DNA of 64,000 nt, taken from the NCBI GenBank assembly GCA_963573315.1, contig OY752148.1, positions 2,223,263 through 2,287,262 of the forward strand, written 5' to 3'. Both the position numbers and the translations under genes were made by a program. The notes below the pieces were generated by a model. It saw nothing but the letters and a program-made list of their open reading frames with translations. It was not told the origin of the DNA and did no database searches. How positions within the stretch are numbered: position 1 is the first letter of the stretch; every line of letters starts with the position of its first letter. Positions 10,511 through 23,362 of the stretch are shown here, piece by piece. This stretch comes from Entomortierella parvispora. Lineage: Eukaryota; Mortierellomycota; Mortierellomycetes; Mortierellales; Mortierellaceae.

Positions 10511-12047
10511 AGAGAAGAGGGAAAGAGACGAAAGGTACCGTTGCGGACAAGTACACACTATGTGGTAACAGATACGGGTGCAGGGGCGGGGGGGGGGGGG
10601 GGGGGCAGAAGGAAGAGAGAGGAAGGAATCGAGAAACAAACAGAACAGATGAAGAGCATGCGAAATGGAGGAAGGGATCTCCCGAGTGGGTTGATGAGCA
10701 CCTAGGCGGACAGACAAATAGGGTGCTGGGACGAGAGATGAGAGAATATTGATTAGGCGAGGGGGCGTGAGAGCAATTGCATCTTTGCATCTTTATTGTG
10801 GTGTTGACAGCGTGCGACAACGTGTGTGTGTGTGCGTGTGTGAATGCGGGGCACTTTGCCCGAAAGGACAAGTGCTTGCCGCATGGTCACCATCCGATGA
10901 CCCGTGTTTGCAAGAGAAGCGCAAAGAGAAGCGCAAGGAGATCAAAGAGGTGAAGGGGAACAACCAGGGTCAAGGATACCAGGGATTGACGGTCGGGGAA
11001 AGAGGAATTGAGAGTTCAAAGACAGAGAGGCTAAACATTTGCAAGGTTCAGGCTTAGGTGATGGCAGCATGGCAATGTGGCAGGGATGGAGACGGAGAAG
11101 AAAGGACGGGAGAAGAGCAGAGAAGAGCAGAGAAAGATGAGAAAAGGGAGAAAGAGGAGAAAGAGGAGAGAGAGAGAGAGAGAAGAAAAGACAAAAAAAA
11201 GTCGCGTCCACGTCGCGTCGTCGGTGACACAGGCAGACAAAGGTGGGACAGGACACATCTGTGGGGGGAATGCAACATGGAGCCGTTGGGGGCCACACCA
11301 TCCAGTCCACTGCAGTCCCCTTCCCTCCACATGAACATGCACCCTCTTTTCCCCCCATCTCTCCCTCCTCCCTCTCGTTCTGGTCCAGAGGACTTTCTCC
11401 ATTCCCAACAAAACAAAACAGGGCAACCGGAGGCCTTTGTCCATTCTTCCCTGCTTCCATCATCCATCCAATCCAGCCATTCGGCTGCCCCTTTTTCGTC
11501 TCCCCTTGCTCCTTGTCACTTTCGTTCACTTCTTCATGGTGTGCTGTACCTGTTTTACTCCACAACTCGATCGAGGCTCACGAAAACAACCCACGCGGGC
11601 ACATGCATTTCATCGCCAACCCCAGAACTCATCTCTAGCTCCTTTGGTCCCAGGTGCCCACCCATATTGACACCATGTCCCTTCCTCCCCGTTACCATTC
11701 CCGCACTCTACACTGCCCTGTATCTTTGCCTGTCCCTGACCCTCACTCTTCCTCTTCCTACCTTCTTACCCCACACTATGTCGGCACTCCTGACCTTCTG
11801 ACCCTCCCCAATTGTGTTTTCAAGAGCATCCCCATCACTCCCACTGCCACTGCGTTTCCAAAAAAGAAAACATTGAAATACCCTCGTTCAAGATACCCAC
11901 AGAATTCCTTTCTTCTCTTTCTCATTCGCCTATTCTCTCTCACATACGAATACATCTCTATATCTCTGTAACACTGTGTCCTGTCTCCCTCTCTTGAACA
12001 CGCGCTAGACTTTATCACCGCCACCACTACCACCACCCACCATCGCA
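10157..12047. other. Long intergenic region between divergent genes
   Basis: About 1.9 kb separating the minus-strand phosphoesterase from the plus-strand hydrolase, so it should hold both promoters. It is dominated by strand-biased tracts: GA/CT-rich stretches at 10475-10530 and 11090-11200, a TG repeat near 10820-10840, and a G homopolymer (separate entry). From 11300 on, the plus strand is C/T-rich, as expected for a leader before 12048. Several open frames exceed 100 codons on both strands (such as 11058-11801 plus), but they are low-complexity translations with no domain, so no gene is called. Confidence 0.55.
10588..10605. repeat. Poly-G run (18 G)
   Basis: Eighteen consecutive G on the plus strand in the phosphoesterase promoter side, broken from a GGGG run by a single C. 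A run of this length can form quadruplex DNA. Its true length may also be uncertain in the assembly. Confidence 0.9.
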
Positions 12048-13931
12048 ATGTCTACTCTTCCTCAGCAACATTCCGCCCTCATCTCTCACTCCCAATCCAG
12101 AAGACCTCGAGGGTCTTTGGATTTCCCAATTCGCAACCTTCGGCGGTACCTCACCATGATCTCTAAACAAATCGCCACCAGTGCGTCCTTGATTGTCAAA
12201 CATCCCTTCATCAAACCCCCTGTTCCTACCTGGCCTTTGCATCTGGCCCTCTTTGTGGCTGTGGTGCAGGGCACTGCAGATCTGCAGGAACACATCGTGG
12301 AAGATATCTCGGACATTCGATTCGTAATCGACACATTTTTTTATTATTTGCCACAGCTACCCATGATGCAGATTGTTCCTTTCAAACTGGTGATCCCAGA
12401 ACGAGGAAGGGGATTCCCCGGCATCTTGGCAGAATCAGAAGCAAAAGAGAGCGGGATGAGGACCTTGCCGGGGCAGTGGATCGCAGATCGAAGCGTTTGG
12501 AAAAAAGTCATGGCCTTGCCACTAGCAACCACCGCAAGAGAGGCCAGCGACCCTTACGCTGCAAGAGAAGGCGAGAAGGTGATCTTGTACACGTAAGAGG
12601 ACAATCGGGATCGTTCTTGTAGCTTCCATTGGTGATGGATGGTCGGAGGCACACCAGTATCTAATCTTTACGACCGAAACGCTCTCCGCATCCTTCCTTC
12701 CCATCGACCCTCATAGCCATGGAGGAGGCTACTTCATTTGTAGTACCTCTACCCACCGCGAGATGCTGTGGCGGATCTCTCGTGCTACTGGAAGGCGTAT
12801 CTTTGGTAAAGAGTCGACTCCTTTTTTTCCTGCCTGCCTCTTTCTTCTTTTTTTCTCACAGGTCATCTTTATACATATCCAACTCATCTCTGTCTTCAGC
12901 GGTGGACTACCGTTTGGCCCCAGAACACCCATACCCATCAGCTCTTCAGGACGTATCGCATGCGTTCAGCCATTTGATAGACCCACTCGGAAGTGGATTT
13001 GAGCCCAAGAATGTGACCATGGCCGGCGACTCTGCAGGTGGTGGATTGACCATTGCACTGATGATGTATCGACGTGACGAAGGCTTGTCCACACCCTCCA
13101 AAGCCCTGCTTCTCTCTGTAAGTTTTTTTTGTTGTTGCCCACCAACTCTTGATCCCTGTTCAAAATTGCCTCGTGAAAGGGGGGAGAAAGAGGAAGAGGA
13201 GGAGGAACTTGACATATGTCAAGGGCAAAGTGGAAAAAAAACAAAAAAAAAAAAAAAGCACTGACCCTTTCGATCATAAATGACTTCCCGCGCGTTTCTT
13301 TTACCCGTTCTTTCTGATTCAGCCCTGGCTCGACTTGACAATGAGCTGCGAGTCTTGGGAGACCAACTCAATGGACTACCTGCCCCGACCCCCCAGAATG
13401 GAGCACAAGTTCAACCCGATCCGGTTTTATTGCTCGTCTTCCTCAAGCCCAGAAGTCAACGTCAACTTCAAGACCCTAGCCCAACATCCCTATATCTCCC
13501 CACTTTGGGGAAGCCTAGAAGACTTGCCCCCCATGTTGATCCAATGCGGAGAAGCAGAGCGGTTGAGGGATGAGTGTGTCTTGTTCACTTACAAGGCTGG
13601 GGGTGGAAAAACGAATCCTAGTCACAAGCTGACCATGTTGTCTACACTGTCGACCGAGTCTCAGTTGTCGTCTCGCACTTCTCAAACACCACAGCCACAA
13701 CAGCTTTGTTTCGATCTGCAATCCCTGATTCACCCAGAACCCACCACTGCAAAGAACAAGGGATCATCTCTCCCAGTAGAATTGGACATGTATCCAGGTA
13801 TGGTGCATGTCTTCCAGGCTATCCCATTCCTACCCGACTCTAGTTTAGCCCTCCAGCGGATGCGCGAGTTCTTGGAACGAAAGGAGTCTGAAACGGACAA
13901 TGAGAATGAGACAGACGTGCGGGAGCCATAA
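12048..13931 (+). CDS. HSL-type alpha/beta hydrolase (esterase/deacetylase)
   Basis: Carboxylic-ester hydrolase of the hormone-sensitive lipase (alpha/beta hydrolase fold-3) group, which includes fungal steryl-acetyl hydrolases and arylacetamide deacetylases. Four exons, 12048-12592, 12717-12805, 12900-13117 and 13323-13931, join to 486 codons with clean GT..AG borders. The oxyanion motif HGGGYF is rebuilt exactly across the first intron. VDYRLAPEHPYPSALQD follows, then the nucleophile elbow GDSAGGG, then PWLDLT at the last exon start. The acid position is near LIQCGEAERLRDE, where Glu replaces the usual Asp context. The catalytic His is in PGMVHVF. A weak hydrophobic segment near residues 60-80 could be a membrane anchor. 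An insertion of about 65 residues, rich in Ser/Thr/Gln, sits between the acid and His regions. Substrate is inferred only. Confidence 0.88.
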
Positions 13932-14196
13932 CGGACTTGCGCCAAATAAAAAAAATCGACTTTTGTTGGTGTGTGAGTGAAAGACCATTGAAGCATCTCG
14001 AAGGTGGGATTTTTAACCATCGACACCCCACACTATAGTCACCCGGAAAAGTGGGTGCGTCCTCATGTGGGGCCGGACCTGGGGCCTTCGCAGTATGAAT
14101 CATCTCTTTCCAAAGGTATCTTTGAAACGATTTTATTGACACTTGGGCATGGCATCCACTCATTCGTTGTCCTCTCCTCCCTGCGTGGTGACCCGC

Positions 14197-17100
14197 CTAC
14201 TTTTTTCGTACATAAAACAGGGTATATCCGTGTTCCGACTATTCAACAGGATGAAAGCAAGCAAAGTTCAGTGCCGTTACAAACAACGATGTCTTCATTG
14301 ACAACTGCTGCAAAAAAAACCAAAAGAAAAAAAGAGGCAAGAGGATCCTTACCACAGCGACACTCTGGTCGCAAGGAGACACACGGGTGTCATCGAAGTT
14401 GGTCCAGCTATTCGGTGCCTCGCCTCTCACACAAGCTGTGTAATGACCACTGCTAACCTCGCCCGAATGATTCGACACTGCGTAGAGGTCATAAATGGCC
14501 GGCTCCGGTTTTGTATTCCTTGAAGGTGCTGGCAAATATTTGGTCAAGTCCAGATCCTGGATCGGGTATTGCACCATCGCCTTGATCTTGTTCTTGAACG
14601 GTCCATCCGAGGAGAAACGCTTCAATTGGATCAACAGTACATCTGGTAATCGACTTAACGTCATTTGCTTTGTGGCTTTGCGAGCTTTTTTACATCCTGG
14701 GCAATGCCATGCGTTCTCGCCTTCCATCACTTCCTGATCTACAAAGTTGTTCAAACAACTCAACAGAGTCTGTGGCTGTCGCCCACTGGATTTGACTTTG
14801 ATCGGCAACGCCAGGTACATGAACGAATTGTACGTCGTCGAGGTCTTGTTGCATTTTGAGCACCGGAGTTGGTTCCTGAACTGACCCTGGAACAGGCTCA
14901 CGATGATCGAGTTTTCTCTTCGCAGGTACCGATGCCATGCAATGTTGGAGGCCTCATAATCCGGCAAACTCTCCATCATGGCATCATCGGCTTCCGATCC
15001 CTCTGGCTGCTCGCCTGGTGGTGGAGGTCGCGGCTCACTCTTGAGATCTTCATGTAAGCCATCCAACAAAAATGACAAAAATTCTTGTGAATCATGTTGC
15101 TCCGTACCCTTGAACTGCGGGGCAAACCCTGCAATAGCGTACCGGAAGCTCGTAGGCGAAATTACAAGAGATTGTCCACTCCACATACTCCGAATCAAAT
15201 CCGAGAAAGCATCCGCTAATCTGCCCTGAGTGCCCAACGAATTTCGCATGTTGATGTAGCGCTTGAAACTGCCGTCCATAAAGAAACGGGTCAACGGAGG
15301 CGTCGAGATCAAGCACTGAATCACCGAATTCATATAGCATGTGTTGCCCAAGTTCGTCAATCCAGTTTTGCCGAGTTGCGAGCTTCCGATCTTTGAAAAG
15401 CCAGATCCAAATTGTGTATAATTCCTTAGATCATTCATTCCAGGTGGCTGTGGGAGCGGTCGCATGGGTTTCGCTGGAATGTCAGGTCGTGTCTGGTAGT
15501 CGGAATAAGAAAGTACCATCCCACTGTTGCTGTTGCTGCTGCTGTTACTGTACGACGGTCCAGATGAAACTAGGTTCCCTGAGGCAGCTGCAGACATGGA
15601 TGATCCAGGTAGAGGGATCTTGTCAGGAATAGGAGGAGAGGTCATTGTCGGGGAGTATGGTTTCTCAGATGCGCCAAAGTTCCTCCAATGGTCATCATAT
15701 ATGGTCATGCGCCTCTGCAAACGGCTTGAGTTACTGTAATCATCTGGATTGTCAAGGTTTCCGCTCACTATCGTGAACCCATCGCTCGACCTGCTGTCGT
15801 CCAAACGGTTGTACTGTCCAGGTGCATTGGGTGGATAGCTACCGTGTGATCCGTTGGCTCTGGCGAGTCCTGAATTAACTGACGAATTTGAGTAAGCATT
15901 TTGAGCTGGAGGATAAGAGGACGCGTTCAGATTGCTGTAAGGGGTGGCTTGGGGCGGGTATGCCATCTTTGCTAGTCCTGTTCCGATCTTCGGGTTGACC
16001 ATGGACTGAGGACCGTCGCCACTAGTCATCTGGGGAATTGAATAAAGTAAAAAAAAACTCTGATAAGTATGAAAAGACGACCACAGTTCTCATACAACAT
16101 GGTAAAAACGAGATCGTACAACATCGCCAATAGTTCGCCTAATAATGCGACCATCGTGCCGATTAATGCCACCGCCGCGAGCCACTTTGGTGAAAACCGC
16201 ATGATTATGATGCAGGTGATCAGTAGGAATCGGGGTCGACGATGGCCGAGCTAGATCTGAAGATCCGTTTGTCATCGTTGACGTGGTTGATGCTGACGGT
16301 GTTGGTAAAGAGGTCGAACTAACATCGATCTGGAGAGCAGCATCCACATCATGGCCCTCCACCCATTTCATTCCAGCGCACTCAAGCCAGGCGAAAAACC
16401 CGCCGACGAGTAGAACAGGCCGCTTCTGGAGAGGTTGCTCAAACTCAAGATCGTGCAAAGCGCGAAAGAGGTTAATCAGCGCTGGAGTATTCACCTCGGT
16501 CGACGCTTGATCATAGTAGACCACCAATTGATTATTGGAGCGAGCATTAAACCACTCCCTTTCCTGGGGTGGATTGTTGAACAGGCTCTGTTCGGCAATT
16601 GACTTTGCTGTTACTCTACCAGAAGGAGCGAGAGGGAGGGGGACAACTCAAGTTAGATCTCATATCCAGATTCAGATTCACAAATAGTTCAGCACTGAAA
16701 AGGAGATTGCTTTGCTTACCCTTCACGCAAGGCGACTGGCTCTACGTTGACAACTTTTGAATACTTAATTTTGGCGCTCCTATATTGGACTTGGGCCCTG
16801 ATGTCCAGTAAGAGAAGATCCGGAGGTCCGTTTGGCTGCTTCAGGTATTCAAGGAGCCGCTGTGGTTTAATAGACAAGGGGAACTTGTAGTCGTCGCCGC
16901 TAGATGTCGTGGTGGTAGACATCTGTTTACTGCTGGTGATAGCGCTTGGTGCAGAGACTGGTAGGGGAAGAGATGTTGCTGGTCTTGGGGCAGGAACAGG
17001 ACTGGTTGATTTTTGTACATTTGAAAAAGAGCCTGGTGCAGAGGTCGTGGGTATAGGTAAGGCAGAATGCTGTCCTGAAAATGCTGCAGATGTCGGCCCT

Positions 17101-18520
17101 GGTCCTGAATTGCCGAAAGAAGAGGTGCTGCTTGGTACTACTGGCTGATGTGGGGATGGCACGGATGAAGTTTGAGGTGAGCCATAGACTGTCGGTTGAA
17201 GCGGCCTGTACGATGGGAGTGATGAAGGCGGTGGCAAGTGGGCAGGGCTGTTGCTTGAGTTTAAGGACAGGCCAGCCATGGCTCCCTGTGTCGCTGAGAT
17301 CGACTCTGTACTCAACGATGGAGAAGAGGAAGGCACCGAAACAAGATAGGCCATTGAAGGCGTAGCAGGTGCTGAGAGTGACGAGGTCGGGAGCAAAAGT
17401 GGAGCAGAGAATGGTGTTGTGGTTTCAGCCATTGTCGTCGCAATGGATGCAGCCGTTTTGTGCTGACCATCCTGGCGCGCAGAAAGAAAATCAGGTTTGG
17501 ACGGCTTTGGTGGAGGCTTTGGACGACCAGGTTTGGCCGCAACAGCCAAGGCAGCGGCTTCGATCTCCTGGATTTGTTCGTACTTTGCCTTTAGGAGATC
17601 TTTGATCTTTTCTGTATCCGAGAAGAGACTCATGATTCTCTAAGGACAAAAGAATGTCAGCATGGATAACCTGTTGAACAAATCTCGGAGTGTCCTGCTC
17701 TCTGTGAATGGCTCGGAGCATAGATCGATGTACCTTTTTAAGAGCTATATATCCCGGATCGGTCTTTTGCTTCTCATAATCCTTTGTTTCCTTGACAACT
17801 TCGAGTACAATCCTATTTAGCAAGATGCCAGTGGAGACGAGGGAGGAGGTTAGGTAAGGGTTGCGCAATTCAGGCAAAAGTCTCAATCCTCCTGAGCTGC
17901 TGCTCCAATCGAGCCTCGTCTTGACGGGCTTCCTCAATACTGTCTTCATACGCTTTGTATCTCGCAATCATTGATCGTAGAAACGTGCGGATTCTGAAAG
18001 TCGTCTCTGAGCTTCTGCTAACGGAGTCTGCTTCGTCGCTATGCAAACAAACCAGGATGACGACGACGATGCAGCGCACAGCAAGTTCGCGTTTGCTCCT
18101 CATTTTCAGTTCCCGACTTTGCGGTAAAAGCCCAGACTTATACATCGAGGTCGTTCCTGCTATGATCCGTCATGAACAAGACAAGAGAAAACTCACGCTG
18201 TAGCCCTGAGATATTGAACAAATGCGCCTTCCATGTCGCCCCGGACTCTAGCTAGATCTGCCTAGAGTTTTATGAGGTAGCAAAAAAAAAAGAGGTCTTT
18301 AGTCTGCCACTCTTTCAGAGAAGCTGATGATCCATTTCACGACAAAAGGCACTGAAGAACACCTTACGCTATTGAGGAGGGTGTTGGCGGAGCTGACATA
18401 GTTTTTGAAGGAATAGCTTGGGTCATGCTGGACCCTGGCTCTGTCCACCAGGTCCTTGATCTTTTTTGCAGGTGAGTCCAGAACATTGGAGGAGGATGGG
18501 GATGAAGGGATGGGCATCAT
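14197..18520 (-). CDS. USP8/Doa4-like ubiquitin carboxyl-terminal hydrolase
   Basis: Cysteine protease that removes ubiquitin from endosomal cargo, by homology to yeast Doa4/Ubp4 and human USP8. Exons: 18368-18520, 18197-18261, 17734-17812, 16720-17639, about 16096/16120-16615, 14353-16029 and 14197-14238, giving 1143 or 1151 codons depending on which of two in-frame donors (GTATGA or GTACGA) ends exon 5. The first three exons and the start of exon 4 form a helical USP8-like N-terminal region with a coiled coil (KIKDLLKAKYEQIQEIEAAA). A long Pro/Ser linker follows, then a rhodanese-like domain (LLLLDIRAQVQYRSAKIKYS...VLLVGGFFAWLECAG). The USP core has GLTNLGNTCYMNSVIQCL (catalytic Cys), CSKC and CPGC zinc-type pairs, and SGHYTACVRG (catalytic His). 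The tiny last exon supplies the conserved end YTLFYVR. A PMRPLPQPP segment before the core is a possible SH3 or 14-3-3 docking site. Confidence 0.92.
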
Positions 18521-19210
18521 TTCGGGAGGAGAGAGGAGATAGAAAAGAAACGAATAAAAGTAAAGTCGACTGCGATGCGAGGCACGAACGGAAAGAGGGG
18601 GAGGAGAGGATACTCCCGTGGATGGGTAAAGGTGGTCGCGATTAGTGCAGGATGAAGGGAGGGGGACGGAGGAGGCGATCAAGTCGATTGGACGGAAAGG
18701 AAGGGAAGGGACGATGAATGGAAGGAAGGAGGGAAGGGAGCAAGCATACAAGGAAGGAGGAATGCCACCCCCGAAACCAGCCCAGCCAGTCAGCCCGCCC
18801 CGCAACAAGCAAGCGTCATGATATGCAGAGACCATCTGTCCAAGGAACAGTGACCCTGTCCCCTGCTGTCTCCTGTCTCCGTCTGTCTTTGCTTCTCTGC
18901 CTTCTTTGTCCAGGGACCATGTTGTCAGTCGGACAGACTCAACGTCCATCCCTCATCCTTCATCCTCCATCCATTCCTCCATCAAAGACGCTTGCCCAAC
19001 TGCCGTCAGCGTGCCCTCCTGTTGGCGGTCAGCCGTCGCAGGGTCACTCGCCCCCGCCTCACCCCTTCTCTCTACAGCCGGCATCACAATTGCTGTGTTG
19101 CACAAGACAGGAGACAGCCCAATGACACCATGCTACCCCTGGGCAAAGAAAGACCTTCTCTCTTTATTCTTTATCTGCCAAATTGGCGGAAGGTCTAGTC
19201 GACTCTCCTG
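18521..19210. other. Promoter of the USP8-like gene and 3' flank of AIP1
   Basis: About 690 bp between two minus-strand genes. It is GA-rich near 18590-18760 and then C/T-rich to 19110, the usual strand bias of leaders in this genome. No RNA gene or repeat family is seen. Confidence 0.5.
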
Positions 19211-21804
19211 TTAGTGATGCGTCAGCTTCCACTTCTTGATACAAGCATCAGCTCCCGTCGACACCACTGTCTCTTCGTCCAAGAAGGCCACACCAGAGGT
19301 ACTCAGAGCATGCGCATTGAGGATCGCAATCTTCTTCATGGTCTTTTCGCGACTCCACACAAACACATTGGTATCCAAAGAGCCACTGACAGCGTAGCGT
19401 CCACTGGGCGACCATGCAATGGAGGTGACGCGCGCTGTATGGAAGACCCAGTGCGAGATCTTGACTTCCCCTGTCGCCACATCGTACACGTAAATCTTGC
19501 CTGCGCTGTCACCTGCGGCCAACAAGGTGCCGTCAGGGTTAAACGCGAGCGCCGTGATGGCACCCTTGTTATTGCTCAGGGTATGGACTGCCTTCAGGCT
19601 GGTGCCATCCAACGTCATTACATAGACCTTGGCATCCTATGGAAATTAAAGTAGACCCAAGAATCGGGTTAAAAGATAGTGTTCAAACGATCCTCTCAAG
19701 GTTACAGTCCGGATCTCTTACCTGACTTCCAATGGCGACCGTGGACCCCTGAGAGCTAATGGCAACAGAGGTGGCACTGTATGAAACAGGCAGCGATCCG
19801 ACCTTCTTTCCGTTTTGAACAATTCGCACCTCCGACTCGGTAGCAACAACGACTGTCTGGTCGTCACTGACAGAGACGCCCTTGGGGAGTCCTCCTGTGG
19901 AAACAACAGAAACACTGCTGCTGGAATCAAAAGATGAAATCCGCAAAGTGTCATCCATGCCAGCAGAGACAAGTTGGGCACCGTTAAAGCCCATCTGCAT
20001 GACTTGGTTATCGTGGCTGGATTCTTGCAAAGGCGATCCTTCGCCAGACTCCTCCTCCCAGGACATGACACGACCATCATAACTTCCAGTGAAGAGCGTC
20101 TGTTTGTCAGACGAGACTGCAAAGGCAGTGATGCCCTTTTGGTGACCCTGAATACATGTTCATTGAAAATGGCATTAGCGGCTTGGTTTAAGAATATCAG
20201 CATGACGCTAAGAGTTTGTAGCAGTTTGCATCCTCTTACCTTGACGACGCGAGAGGTTTTGCTGGTGCTGGGATCAAGATAGTTGAGGTCTCCACACAAG
20301 GACAAACTGAGAAGGTTGTCGCCCCTCCAGATGTTTCCAACCTGCTGACCATTGATATTAGATCCTTGGGATGAAAGATCGAAAGTTCTGAAAAGGAGAG
20401 TTTGAGGGTTAGAGATTTAAAGTATAGCGCCTCGGTGACATGAACAACAAAGCTTTGTACTTACGAGACTACGCTGGATCGCTCCACATCCCAGATCTTG
20501 GCTGTTTGATCGGCAGAGGAGGTCAAAATGCGAGTGCTGTCGGGAGACCAAGACAAGGCAAAGATACCACCGGAATGTCCATTCTCGGCCGCAGAAAGTT
20601 CCTTGAGTTTGTCTCCGGTCTTGGCGTCGTACAAGAATATCTACGAAAGCAAACGAAGCGGGTCTGGAATCAACACTCTGTAACAGAGCAATTGGATATA
20701 TAACCCGCAAAACTAAATCATACCTTGCCGTCAGCACCAACAGACGCAAACATGTCTCCATTGTTGCTAAACTTGACCTCTTGGACAAAGCGAGTGTGGT
20801 CTTGAATAGTCTTGTTGTATACGAATGGGACGCCGTTTGAGAAGACTAACGAATTATCATCTCCTCCAGTTACGGCACGGAATGGACGCGACTGGCGGAT
20901 AGCGACAGTGTTGATAACCTTGGAGTGACCCATAATCTCTCCGCAGGACGACCCTGTGTCGGCCAGAAACGCGTGTCCAAACCTATATCAATAGATGTGT
21001 CAGCATAGATCGCAAATACTAGATCATAAATGCAACCTACAGGTTTCTCCAGGCTTCTCCAGGCTTACTTTTCCCGTCCGTCTCCCACTGCAATAATGCG
21101 CTTGCTTTCACCATCCCAAGCGAGATCACTAATTCGGCCATTGATAGCCTGATCAAAATTGTCAAGATAAGCAACGAGTTTAGCTCCCATATTCCAAACA
21201 TCATAGATCGCTCCTTCACTTTGGACAAAACAACATACACGACTTTCCAACTTGAGAATCTGCTCGTCGCCCACTGTGTCCCAAACTCTGACGTTACCTC
21301 TCTCATCTATATGGTCCAGAGCAAGAAGAAATCAGTTAACAATATGCCCTGAACCATTTAGCATATAGTGTTGACAGCATAGTAACGTACCTCCTGAGGC
21401 AATGTAGTATCCAGACGGAGCAAACTTGGCCACAGTGACGTTGCAAGAATGCTGGTTGTATTCTTTGGCAATATGAGGTTTCTAGCGGAAATAACAAGAG
21501 CCGTTAGTGAATAGAACTCACTCTTCCCAATAAAAAAAAACCAGACATTAACCGCAGGGATACCTCGAGGTTGCGGATAAAGACAGTCTTGCCATTGGTA
21601 TAGAGAAGATTTTCGCCCTTGGGATCAGCGTCGAGGTGGACAGCCTGGCCGCGGGTGGCGGAAGGGGCACAGGCAAAGATAGAGGCTACGGGGCAGCGAG
21701 GGTAGAAGAGAGGGCTAGACAGTGTGAGTTACGTCCCATTCGTTGTTCAGGCAACAAGCGGTTCCTGAGAAGAGAAGAAGGGTCGTACCGCGTACAGCAG
21801 ACAT
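19211..21804 (-). CDS. AIP1: Actin-interacting protein 1 (WD40, WDR1/AIP1)
   Basis: Cofactor of cofilin that caps and disassembles actin filaments in cortical patches. Nine exons: 21789-21804, 21564-21685, 21391-21481, 21069-21306, 20724-20982, 20465-20640, 20240-20387, 19722-20147 and 19211-19636. They join in frame to 633 codons, close to the roughly 610 of yeast and human proteins. The first exon is only 16 nt (MSAVR plus one base); the acceptor at 21686 was preferred over one 29 nt upstream because only it keeps frame and gives [20 protein letters not shown]. Fourteen-repeat double-propeller hallmarks are visible: [106 protein letters not shown] and a C-terminal IKKWKL. Identity is strong. 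Divergent from NNF1 with 266 bp between the start codons. Confidence 0.95.
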
Positions 21805-22070
21805 GATAGCAGTGGGCTAAATAAACGATGGGACAGAAGAGAGGAGCGGATTGGAATGCAGGGAGACGAGGATGATGGAGGGGATAAGAGGAAACAGGGA
21901 TGAACGAAAGGAGAGGAATGAAAGAATGCGAACAGACACAAAAAGACTCCGAAACGTCATAGCTGCTGGTAAAATTTACGTTTACAGTGTACTCCTTCTC
22001 CGGTTCTCCCTCTAATTTCTCGCATTCATTGTCCTCCGCCCGATCAAGGAATCCACCTCTGTCCTGGAAA
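21805..22070. promoter_or_regulatory. Bidirectional promoter AIP1/NNF1
   Basis: Head-to-head start codons are 266 bp apart, so both core promoters and 5' leaders must share this stretch. CT-rich tracts run toward each gene. No single recognised element can be named by eye. Confidence 0.6.
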
Positions 22071-23086
22071 ATGGTCCCCGCTCAGTACATGCAGGATCCT
22101 CGCATGAACCTGGACGATCCTCAGGACGAGTACCAGGAACATCAGCCAGAGCCTGTGCCTGAACCCGAGGGCAAGCGCATGACCAAACTGCGTGGCCTCC
22201 TCGACAAGGCCTTGTACGAGACCCTGCGCGCATGCAACTTTGACGCGATTCAGGAATGCTTCCCTTCTCTTGCCGCCGCCAATCCTGACGACCTGCGAGT
22301 TGCACACGAGAAGGTTTGCCTTTTCTTGGATTCCGAAGTCCATGTATGAGATTCTGGTGATGGCGTTTTGCATGCTATAATCGACCCTACAAAATCTGAT
22401 CCTCCTTTTTTTCCCTTTAGAATGAATTCGAGCAAATCGTCAATGAACGGAGTATCATCTTCAAGCTCAATGCTCTGGATCGTCTGATTGAAGATGCCCA
22501 AGAAAAAGGGAGAACAGCTGGAATGAGTACTATATTGAACCTGTGAGTAGAACAAACGCGACGCGCGGGAAGAATCCACCAGTCCGATACAACAAACAGC
22601 CGCTAAAGACATTGTCCACCAAATTGTAGGTCACCCGATGTCGCAGTGAGGGCCCGTACTGTGCCTACGAAGGAGGCAGAGATTGAACGACTGAAGGCCG
22701 AGCTGGAAAGGGTACAGTCTGCACTACAGAATCGAATGCTTTTTGAACAGCCTACAGTGATGTTGGTCCTCTCACACCATGCTCCCTTGACACTCCTACT
22801 ATCACAGGTACAGCTGGACAATCGACGCTTGGGGAGTGCACTCAACCACTCGAAGGCTGAACAATCGGCTATCAAGATTGATCTGCTGGAATCTTACAAT
22901 GAATTTCAAGAGGTAAATGTACTGGTCTATCCCTCGCTGTTGGTTCGTGCTCTGAAGGCAAGCTGACTAAACCTATCATGTCTTTTTGTTACAATTGTAC
23001 AGGGCGCCAAAAATGCGTCGAGTATCCCGATCCATGAAATGGAGCAGCTTCTCGATGCCGCCATGCTCCACATACAAGACCTTTAG
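22071..23086 (+). CDS. NNF1: Kinetochore protein NNF1 (MIND complex)
   Basis: Subunit of the Mis12/MIND complex that links inner kinetochore to the outer microtubule-binding layer. Exons: 22071-22313, 22421-22542, 22630 to 22711 or 22756, 22808-22912 and 23003-23086, giving 211 or 226 codons. The Nnf1/PMF1 domain is recognisable: LRGLLDKALYETLRACNFDAI, then ECFPSLAAANPDDLRVAHEKV, then EFEQIVNERSIIFKLNALDRL, as in PMF1 (the LNALD core is typical). A C-terminal coiled coil (EIERLKAELERV...LDNRRLGSALNHSK) follows. The exon 3 donor is uncertain: GTACAG at 22712 or GTGATG at 22757 both keep frame. Start taken at MVPAQYMQD; an in-frame ATG at 21987 exists but lies in the bidirectional promoter. These proteins diverge fast, so the name rests on the domain pattern and size. 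Confidence 0.8.
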
Positions 23087-23362
23087 TCGCCCATGTGCCT
23101 TCTCGCTCGCCCACTCCTCAACTCTTTTAGTCTGTTTGCGTCCCGTTGCTTTGCCCAAAGCCCTCTTTTTACTTCTGCACATAGTTCCCACACACATTTT
23201 TTGTACCATACATTTGTCAACTATTTCACCCCACACGAACAAAAATATTTCATTCACTCCGACCCAGAGAAACGTCGTCCAGCTGATCAATTCGAGTTGT
23301 TTTTTATTTCCTTCTTTCTTCCCCATTCTTCATCTCTCCTCTCCTAATTTCGCCTTCGCACC

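Noticed and set aside
11031..11801. Three to four overlapping frames over 130 codons between the phosphoesterase and hydrolase genes
   Set aside because: Low-complexity Pro/Ser/Phe or Glu/Lys/Arg translations on both strands of a purine-biased tract; no domain and no splice logic.
21686..21715. Upstream acceptor CTAG at about 21715 for AIP1 exon 2
   Set aside because: With the first exon's phase it leads straight to a stop codon; the next acceptor keeps frame and matches the family N-terminus.
22712..22807. Uninterrupted read-through of NNF1 exon 3 into exon 4
   Set aside because: The frame happens to stay open, but the inserted residues are hydrophobic and break the coiled coil, and a good acceptor ends at 22807; splicing is more likely, though the donor is unsure.
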